Shown here: positions 6,075 through 11,485 of the stretch, piece by piece
Layout: each line of letters opens with the position of its first letter
Numbering within the stretch: position 1 is the stretch's first letter
Source of the DNA: Bacillota bacterium
GTDB lineage: Bacteria > Bacillota > Bacilli > Paenibacillales > Paenibacillaceae
Direction: 5' to 3'
NCBI GenBank assembly: GCA_023418755.1
Contig: JAEZZE010000308.1
Coordinates: 1-11,485, forward strand
DNA: 11,485 nucleotides
Notes under the pieces: generated by a model
What the model saw: only the letters and a program-made list of their open reading frames with translations
Databases searched by the model: none
Told to the model about the DNA's origin: nothing
Made by a program: the position numbers and the translations under genes

Positions 6075-8118
6075 TTCTCGCAAAAGGCAGCCACCAATTC
6101 CATTTTCCGAAACATTTCATCAATGCCGGCACGAGCACCATTCGCACGATCGTCGCATCCAGGAACAGAGCGGCCGCTATGCCGATCCCCAGCTGCCTGA
6201 CTCCCGAGACTCCGGCCAGCGCGAACGGAGCCGTCACCGCGATCATAATCGCCGCGGCCGCCGTAATGATTTTTCCCGATGCCGCCATCCCTTCCCGGAT
6301 CGCCCTCTCGTTGTCTCGCGTCTCCCCGTAGCTCTCGGATATTCTCGACAGCAGGAAGATGCCGTAATCCATGCTGATGCCGAACGTCAGGCCGAACACG
6401 AACACCGGAATCATAATCGCGATTTCGGTCGCCTCGAGGCCGAATCGGCCCCCTTGGAAAAGCCAGGCAAGAATGCCGAAGGATGCAGCTATGGAAACCA
6501 GATTCATCGCAATCGCCTTCACGGGAATGAGCAGCGAGCGGAATGCCGCCGCCAGGACGAGAAAATTGGACAAGGCGACGAAGAGCAGCACGAACTTCAT
6601 CCGGCCGAACACCTCGTCGCGCACCTCCTGATGGTATTTCGGTTCGCCTCCGACCAGCACGCCGATTCCGTCGTACAGACGTTCCCGCTCCCTCACCCAT
6701 CCCATCGCTTCCTTCGACGATTCTTCGCCGAGCAGCCATACCGCAATAAACCGGTATCCCTCCCCGGATAACGGTTTAAACTCCTGCTTCGCTTGAACGA
6801 CCTGCGGGTCCCGCATTAGGTCGAGGCGAAGGCTTTCCGCTGCCTGCTCGCCGCCCGGCCCCTCCTTTAGCGCGAGCCACGCCAGGGACGCCGACGGAGG
6901 ATGAAAACGCAGCGCGACCGTCTCGGCGGCCTGGCGCGATTCCTGATCGGACGGCAGCGACCGGGGGCCGGGTACTCCAACCTCCAGCCCGCTCATAGGA
7001 TACATGCAGACCAGCAGCACTCCGGCCGCCAGCGCGGCGGAAACCGCAGGACGTCTCAACACGGCAAGCGGGAACGCCTTCCAAACGCCCGCGTCAAGTA
7101 CGGGCTTCGGCCCGGAAGGCAGACGGTCCCGCAGTGCGTACAGCGACGCCGGAACGAAGGTCAGATTGACGAGCAGCGACACCGCGATAACGACGAGCGT
7201 TCCCAGAGCGACCGTATTGAAAATGGGCATGCGGATGAACAGCGTCCCGATCAAGGCGAGCGCGACGCAGCCCGCCGACGCCGTTACCGCCCTTCCGGAG
7301 GTGATCATCGTCGTCCGTATAGCAACCTCCGCGTCGTTCCGCCGGCGCTCCTCGCGGAAACGGCCGACCATCAGCAGCGCGAAGTCGATGCATACGGCCA
7401 TTCCGACCATCGGGATGACGTTGTGGACGAATACGGATAAGCTTAGGCTGCTATAGGCTCCGATTAAATACATGAGGCCCATCGAGACGATGACCGTGAT
7501 GCCGCCCGCGACGATCGGAATGAGAGCGGGCAGCAGTCCTCCGAGAGCGAATGCGAGCAGCGCGAAAGCGATCGGGAGGCCGACCGTTTCCGCGGCCCGC
7601 AAATCCGTTCGGCTTAACAGGTTGACGTCTCGCTGTACGACCGGCTTGCCGGTAAGCTCCGCCTTGAAGCCGTCTTCGTCAGCCAACGCCAACGCGCCTT
7701 CGACGCGTTCCAACGCAAGACGCTTGTCGTCCGCCGCCCCGGGGAGAACGGTAAGCTCCGCGTACGCGTAATCCGCCTGCATCATCTCCGGCCTGTCGAG
7801 CGGCGATGCCGCAACGGCCGTTCCGCCGACCCGGCTTATCCGGTTCATCGCGGCGGTAATATAGGCCCGAAAGCTTGACCGGGGCAAGCCGCCGGGATTG
7901 TGGAACAGAACGATTACGGGCTCTTCCGGAATTCGCAGCTCTCGAGCCAGCAGCTCTTGGACCTCGGCGTACTGGCCATGCGTCTCCAGGCCGTGATCGC
8001 CGAGCGCTTGCGGCAATTGGGCGGCGAGCGGCGAGAAGCCCGCCGCCGGGACAAGCCAAATGCCGATCAACCGCGAACGGTGCCGGATCGTCATAGCCGC
8101 CCATAACCGCGGCGTCAT
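6070..8118 (-). CDS. MMPL/RND-family lipid transporter
   Basis: A 682-residue membrane protein in the usual range for single-chain MMPL proteins. It has the duplicated RND layout: a helix near 17-34, an extracytoplasmic loop of about 140 residues, a helix bundle near 180-330, then a second copy with a helix near 358-375, a loop to about 505, and a bundle near 507-668. The proton-relay segment of the first half is VCIDFALLMVGRFREE (D245) and of the second half GISMDYGIFLLSRISE (D584-Y585). The second fits the usual D-Y pair; the first has D-F. Family members move lipids or lipid-like metabolites across the cytoplasmic membrane using proton flow. The gene starts at an ATG overlapping the ketosynthase stop (8115-8118) and has no clear ribosome binding site, so its translation is probably coupled. 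Context suggests export of the polyketide lipid made by the upstream genes. Confidence 0.94.
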   Translation of the reverse strand: MTPRLWAAMTIRHRSRLIGIWLVPAAGFSPLAAQLPQALGDHGLETHGQYAEVQELLARELRIPEEPVIVLFHNPGGLPRSSFRAYITAAMNRISRVGGTAVAASPLDRPEMMQADYAYAELTVLPGAADDKRLALERVEGALALADEDGFKAELTGKPVVQRDVNLLSRTDLRAAETVGLPIAFALLAFALGGLLPALIPIVAGGITVIVSMGLMYLIGAYSSLSLSVFVHNVIPMVGMAVCIDFALLMVGRFREERRRNDAEVAIRTTMITSGRAVTASAGCVALALIGTLFIRMPIFNTVALGTLVVIAVSLLVNLTFVPASLYALRDRLPSGPKPVLDAGVWKAFPLAVLRRPAVSAALAAGVLLVCMYPMSGLEVGVPGPRSLPSDQESRQAAETVALRFHPPSASLAWLALKEGPGGEQAAESLRLDLMRDPQVVQAKQEFKPLSGEGYRFIAVWLLGEESSKEAMGWVRERERLYDGIGVLVGGEPKYHQEVRDEVFGRMKFVLLFVALSNFLVLAAAFRSLLIPVKAIAMNLVSIAASFGILAWLFQGGRFGLEATEIAIMIPVFVFGLTFGISMDYGIFLLSRISESYGETRDNERAIREGMAASGKIITAAAAIMIAVTAPFALAGVSGVRQLGIGIAAALFLDATIVRMVLVPALMKCFGKWNWWLPFARS

Positions 8119-9347
8119 CTGCCGAAGACCAGTACGGCGTTATGACCGCCGAACGCGAACGTATTGCTCATAACCGCATCCATGCGCCTCGTTCTGGCCG
8201 CGTTGGGCGTATAATCCAAATCCAGCTCCCCGTCCCTCTCCCGGTAGTTGACGGTCGGAGGAACGATCCCGTCTCTTAGCGCAAGGACGGACAATACCGC
8301 CTCCACCGCTCCCGAAGCGCCCAGCAGATGGCCGGTCATCGACTTGGTCGAGCTGACGGAGACGTCGTAGGCGCGGGATCCGAACGCCGCTTTGATCGCG
8401 CGCGTCTCCGCCGCGTCGTTCAGCGGAGTGCTTGTCCCGTGAGCGTTAATGTAGCCGATGCTCCCCAGGGACAATCCGGCGTCCTCCAGCGCGAGGCCCA
8501 TCGTCCGGGCCCAATCGCTTCCGTCCGGACGCGGAGCCGCGATGTGATGGCCTTCGCCGCCGGAGCCGTACCCGAGGAGCTCGGCGTAGACTCGCGCCCC
8601 GCGCGCCATCGCGTGCTCCCACGCCTCCAGCACGAGCATGCCCGCCCCTTCGCCCATTACGAATCCATCTCGCCGTCTGTCGAACGGGCGGCTTCCCTGC
8701 GAAGGATCGGTTTGCGGCGACAGCGCCCGCATGGCGGCGAACGAGGCGAGCCCGATCCGGCAGATCGGAGCTTCCGCGCCGCCGGCGATCATCGCGTCGG
8801 CTTCCCCTCGGCGGATCGCCCGGAATGCCTCGCCGATCGACTGGGAGCCCGATGCGCATGCGGTCGCCGTGCATGCCGTGGTTCCCCTCGCTCCGAATCG
8901 AATCGCCACGCGGCTGGCCGCCATGTTGGGCAGAAACATCGGAAGAGCGAACGGAGACACGCGATCGTAACCGTTCTTCAGCGCGTCCGTCATTCCCGCT
9001 TCGAACGTCGCAATGCCGCCGACCCCGCTGCCGATCCATACCCCCGTTCGCAGCGGGTCCGCGTTGTTCCCCAACACCAGCCCGCTGTCCCTTACCGCCT
9101 CATCGGCCGCGGCGATCGCCAGCTGCGCGTACCTGTCCGTTTTTCTCGCCTCTTTGGCGCTCATCGCGCGCAGCGGGTCGAATTCGGCGGCGACCGCGGC
9201 CAGCTTCACCGGCAAATCGGCCGTCCTTTCGTCCGTAAGCGGCCTTATGCCCGACTTGCCCTCCACCGCGCCGCGCCACGTCGTCTCTCTATCCGGTCCG
9301 ATCGGAGTCACGCAGCCCACTCCCGTAACCGCCACCCGCCTGTTCAT
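8115..9347 (-). CDS. Beta-ketoacyl-ACP synthase, FabF (KAS II) type
   Basis: A 410-residue condensing enzyme of full FabF length. The start ATG (9347-9345) has AGGAGGA 6 bases upstream and begins with the canonical MNRRVAVTGVGCVTPIG; a longer frame reaching 9542 lacks family similarity before this. The catalytic triad is intact and numbered as in E. coli FabF to within one residue: nucleophile C164 in TACTATACASGSQS, H303 in NAHGTSTPLND and H340 in SSTKSMTGHLLGASG, with K335. The glycine-rich C-terminal loop is present (NTFAFGGHN). Such enzymes join malonyl-ACP to an acyl chain by Claisen condensation. Lying inside a polyketide operon, it is more likely dedicated to building or selecting the acyl starter than the housekeeping FabF, but that is inference. 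No acyl carrier protein is encoded in the visible part of the operon. Both ends overlap neighbours by four bases (ATGA). Confidence 0.95.
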   Translation of the reverse strand: MNRRVAVTGVGCVTPIGPDRETTWRGAVEGKSGIRPLTDERTADLPVKLAAVAAEFDPLRAMSAKEARKTDRYAQLAIAAADEAVRDSGLVLGNNADPLRTGVWIGSGVGGIATFEAGMTDALKNGYDRVSPFALPMFLPNMAASRVAIRFGARGTTACTATACASGSQSIGEAFRAIRRGEADAMIAGGAEAPICRIGLASFAAMRALSPQTDPSQGSRPFDRRRDGFVMGEGAGMLVLEAWEHAMARGARVYAELLGYGSGGEGHHIAAPRPDGSDWARTMGLALEDAGLSLGSIGYINAHGTSTPLNDAAETRAIKAAFGSRAYDVSVSSTKSMTGHLLGASGAVEAVLSVLALRDGIVPPTVNYRERDGELDLDYTPNAARTRRMDAVMSNTFAFGGHNAVLVFGR

Positions 9348-10510
9348 TCGCCATCCTCCTCCGGCCATTCCCGCAATCTCGTCGCCCGAACGACTCGTTC
9401 CGCGACTCCGGGCATGAGCGCGCCCGCGCGAAGCAGCCAAGGCGCCAGCGACGGGCGGGTAAGCAGCCGCTCCAGCCAGCCGCCCCATCTGAGCGGTCCG
9501 GCAAATTGCCGGCGGATTTGTCCCGTATAGGCTTCCTTCCATTGCTCATAGGTGTTTAGGCCGTTCAGATAATCGTCGGCCAGAGGCGCGCACAGCTCCG
9601 CCGAGCGCAACGCCATGGCCATTCCGTCCCCGCAGAACGGAGGAATCGTCGCCGCCGCATCGCCTACGCACGCCATGCCGTTCCAACCATCCGGTTTCGC
9701 GCGTATCCGTATCGGAGCCGCGGCGGCCTGAGTACCGGGCATGGGAACCGCGCGCGCCATTCTTCTTCGCAGGACGGGAACGCGTTCGGAAGCCCTTTCC
9801 AATAAACTTGCCAGGGCGAACGAGGCGCCGAGCCGCCGGTACGCGGATGGAGCGACGATCGCCGCCACGTTTAGCCGCCCGTCCTCGATCGGGGCAATGC
9901 CGACATACCCGTCCTCGAAAAAATAAAGATCGACCGCCTCGTCCGAGTCGAATGCCTTGTAGTGGGATTTAATGCCCATATACGCTTTCCCGGAAAGCTC
10001 GCCGCGGCCGGACGGGCCGAACGAACGCAATGGATGACGCCCCCAAGCCGCGATAACGGCGCGTGCCCTTAGAAGCGCTCCTCCGTCCCGGACCGACAAC
10101 GCGACGAGCCGGCGACCGTCGGTGCCGGACACCTCCGCTACCGTTGCCCCGGTATAGACGTACGTCCCCCGGCTCTTGGCGGACTGCTGCAGAGCGGCGT
10201 CCAGCGCCAGGCGGCTAAGCCCCAAGGCCGATCCGGGAAGCGGGATTTCCAGCGTAACGCCGCCACGTTCCGAATGGACCCGAACCGTCTTGATCGAAGC
10301 CGGCTCCAACGAAGCGACCGATTCGTCCAGCTCCAACGCTTTCAACGTTCCAATCGCCTCCGGGGACAGAAATTCTCCGCACGCCTTATGGCGAGGAAAT
10401 TTGTCCTTATCGACCAGAGCGACCTCCCAGCCCCGCTTGGCCAGCGCATAGGCCGTGGCGCTACCGGCAACTCCCGCGCCGATGATCACGGCATCGAATT
10501 CCGTCTTCAT
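9344..10510 (-). CDS. FAD-dependent oxidoreductase, geranylgeranyl-reductase-like group
   Basis: A 388-residue flavoprotein. The N-terminal FAD motif is AVIIGAGVAGSATAYALAKR (G11-x-G13-x-x-G16), with D34 as the likely ribose-binding acid. Next comes KACGEFLSPEA (residues 42-52), the C-G-x-x-LSP block shared by geranylgeranyl reductases and related tailoring flavoproteins. The second FAD contact is the GD motif CVGDAAATIPPFCGDGMAMA (G283-D284). In this superfamily members either reduce isoprenoid double bonds or hydroxylate aromatic rings; the sequence alone does not decide. Next to a type III PKS and a methyltransferase, ring oxidation of a phenolic lipid is a reasonable guess, comparable in logic to the S. 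griseus srsABC set (PKS, methyltransferase, flavin hydroxylase). The start ATG (10510-10508) overlaps the methyltransferase stop; GGAG is close upstream. Predicted soluble or membrane-associated, with no clear transmembrane helix. Confidence 0.93.
   Translation of the reverse strand: MKTEFDAVIIGAGVAGSATAYALAKRGWEVALVDKDKFPRHKACGEFLSPEAIGTLKALELDESVASLEPASIKTVRVHSERGGVTLEIPLPGSALGLSRLALDAALQQSAKSRGTYVYTGATVAEVSGTDGRRLVALSVRDGGALLRARAVIAAWGRHPLRSFGPSGRGELSGKAYMGIKSHYKAFDSDEAVDLYFFEDGYVGIAPIEDGRLNVAAIVAPSAYRRLGASFALASLLERASERVPVLRRRMARAVPMPGTQAAAAPIRIRAKPDGWNGMACVGDAAATIPPFCGDGMAMALRSAELCAPLADDYLNGLNTYEQWKEAYTGQIRRQFAGPLRWGGWLERLLTRPSLAPWLLRAGALMPGVAERVVRATRLREWPEEDGE
9354..9360 (-). promoter_or_regulatory. 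Very strong ribosome binding site for the ketosynthase
   Basis: The minus strand reads AGGAGGA with 6 bases to the ATG at 9347-9345. It lies in the last codons of the preceding oxidoreductase gene and decides the ketosynthase start. The methyltransferase and MMPL starts in the same operon have no such site. Confidence 0.85.
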
Positions 10511-11238
10511 ACGCTCCGGTCCCCCTCACGCATAGGTACGATGACGGCATAGCGAAACAGAGGTCTCCAGCGGTACGTCACATCCGAGTCCCCGAGCTGC
10601 TCCGCGAGCGTACGGAAATCGTCCCTTCGAAAGCCCTTCGCCACGGACAACGGACCGTCGTGGCGGATATAAGCGTTGCGCGACAGGAGACGCGCGGCCG
10701 CCCATACCGCCGCCCACGCAAGCCAATGCCGGTGAATATCGCTTATGACGACGCCGATCCGCGAGGCTGCGCGCATTCGCTCCACGACGGCGGGCAGACG
10801 ATCCGGGGTGAAATGGTGCGCGACTTGCGACGCGGTCACGATGTCGGCCAAGCCGTCTTCCAGCTCGAACAAATCCCGTCTCGCGAAGGTCACCCGCCTT
10901 TCGTCTCGGAACAGCCGAGCCGCTTCGCGCTCAGCTTCCTCCGTGACGTCGGTCAGCTTAACGGTCATCCGCACGCCACGCCTGTCGGCCCACTTCAACA
11001 GCGGACGATTCAGGTCGCCGGCCCCGGAACCGACGTCGAGGACGCTTAGAGAAGCGGGTCTTCCCGATCGTTCCCATAGTTGATTAACGCCATAAATGAT
11101 CGGATTTCCCGCGCCGAACAGCCGGTTCAACCTGCGCAAATGCCGCAGCGCCTCTTGAAGCGGTTCGCCTCCCGTCGCGAAGTCGTCCATCAGCTCGGGC
11201 TTCTCGGAGCGGCGCCTCAGTCCCCGTTCCGCTTTCAT
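10507..11238 (-). CDS. Class I SAM-dependent methyltransferase
   Basis: A 243-residue protein with a Rossmann-type methyltransferase core. Motif I is VLDVGSGAGD (66-75). An acidic residue after strand 2 (D97 in KLTDVTEEAE) probably holds the SAM ribose; later come RDLFEL (121-126) and ADIVTASQVAHHF (131-143), the motif-IV region. The N-terminal segment RRRSEKPELMDD (8-19) precedes the fold. The acceptor atom cannot be read from sequence; beside a type III PKS, O- or C-methylation of a resorcinol or pyrone ring is likely. The start ATG (11238-11236) overlaps the PKS stop as ATGA and has no recognisable ribosome binding site, so translation presumably depends on ribosomes finishing the PKS. It differs in fold from the membrane-bound ICMT-type methyltransferases found with several other bacterial type III PKSs (for example B. 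subtilis BpsB). Confidence 0.93.
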   Translation of the reverse strand: MKAERGLRRRSEKPELMDDFATGGEPLQEALRHLRRLNRLFGAGNPIIYGVNQLWERSGRPASLSVLDVGSGAGDLNRPLLKWADRRGVRMTVKLTDVTEEAEREAARLFRDERRVTFARRDLFELEDGLADIVTASQVAHHFTPDRLPAVVERMRAASRIGVVISDIHRHWLAWAAVWAAARLLSRNAYIRHDGPLSVAKGFRRDDFRTLAEQLGDSDVTYRWRPLFRYAVIVPMREGDRSV

Positions 11239-11485
11239 GCGATGTAAGAAAAACGAAGCATTTCCGCGATCATTCCGGGCCCGAACGCCAAGGCGATGCC
11301 TTGCTTGCTCCCTTCGTCCTTCCGGCGCAGTTCCTCTCTCAACCGGTCCAGCACGAACAGAATCGTAGCCGAGGACATATTGCCGTACTCGCGAAGCACG
11401 GACCTGCTGGCCGCGGATTGCTCTTCCGTCAGACGGAACGCTCCGGCAATGGCGTCGATAATGCCCCTTCCTCCCGGGTGAATCG
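11235..11485 (-). CDS. Type III polyketide synthase (chalcone/stilbene synthase family), C-terminal part
   Basis: The frame runs from the right window edge to a TGA at 11237-11235, giving the last 82 residues; the N-terminal three quarters and the active-site cysteine lie outside. The visible part shows two members of the catalytic Cys-His-Asn triad: His in IHPGGRGIIDAI and Asn in EYGNMSSATILFVLDRLR, plus the closing family block ALAFGPGMIAEMLRF. These enzymes take an acyl-CoA or acyl-ACP starter, extend it with malonyl-CoA and close it into pyrone or resorcinol rings without a carrier protein of their own. It is the first gene of the visible minus-strand set, so the promoter, or further upstream genes such as an acyl carrier protein, must lie to the right. 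The stop overlaps the methyltransferase start. Confidence 0.95.
   Translation of the reverse strand, partial: IHPGGRGIIDAIAGAFRLTEEQSAASRSVLREYGNMSSATILFVLDRLREELRRKDEGSKQGIALAFGPGMIAEMLRFSYIA

Noticed and set aside
6024..6083. Upstream TTG start for the Rieske oxidoreductase, adding 20 residues
   Set aside because: It would run through the inverted repeat and overlap the MMPL gene; the ATG at 6023 has AAAGGAGC at an ideal distance and fits the family N-terminus.
8328..9530. 400-codon open frame on the plus strand opposite the ketosynthase
   Set aside because: Arginine/proline-rich shadow of a GC-rich gene; the minus-strand frame is an intact FabF with all catalytic residues.
9348..9542. 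N-terminal extension of the ketosynthase to 9542
   Set aside because: The added residues lie in the oxidoreductase gene in another frame and show no similarity; AGGAGGA just before ATG 9347 marks the real start.
9344..10510. Naming the flavoprotein a true geranylgeranyl reductase of isoprenoid lipid synthesis
   Set aside because: Only superfamily motifs support it; no isoprenoid genes are nearby, and the polyketide context makes a tailoring oxidase or reductase at least as likely.

Overview
The window reads as chromosome of an endospore-forming, fairly GC-rich Firmicute, most likely Paenibacillaceae (Paenibacillus or Cohnella type). This is inferred from a complete GerA-type spore germinant receptor operon, strong AGGAGG-type ribosome binding sites and Firmicute-like protein families. 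Nine genes and one partial gene fill nearly all of it. No RNA gene, insertion sequence, CRISPR array or prophage gene was seen, and no gene-free stretch exceeds about 160 bases.

Left part (2-235, + strand): the C-terminal end of a GNAT acetyltransferase. A 160-base gap follows (236-395). It holds a short inverted repeat, a good candidate sigma-G (forespore) promoter at 317-345 and a 12-base palindrome in the presumed leader.

Region 396-4489 (+ strand): a germinant receptor operon in the order small two-helix membrane protein, B subunit (GerAB, APC-family), A subunit (GerAA), C subunit (GerAC lipoprotein). B/A and A/C overlap by ATGA. The B subunit lacks an ATG, GTG or TTG at the position its N-terminus and ribosome binding site predict, so translation may start at an unusual codon (ATC 664 or ACG 661).

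Region 4482-11485 (- strand): a tightly packed gene set transcribed from right to left. In transcription order it is type III polyketide synthase (C-terminal part only), class I SAM methyltransferase, FAD-dependent oxidoreductase of the geranylgeranyl-reductase-like group, FabF-type ketosynthase, MMPL/RND lipid transporter, then, after a 46-base gap with a perfect 10-bp inverted repeat, a FAD oxidoreductase fused to a Rieske [2Fe-2S] domain. The first five genes are joined by four-base start/stop overlaps. They look like a biosynthesis-and-export unit for a modified alkylresorcinol/alkylpyrone-type (phenolic) lipid: the ketosynthase may shape the acyl starter, the type III PKS extends it and closes the ring, the methyltransferase and flavoprotein tailor it, and the MMPL protein moves it across the membrane. 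The product is inferred, not shown. The receptor operon and the lipid operon converge and overlap by 8 bases, with no visible terminator between them.
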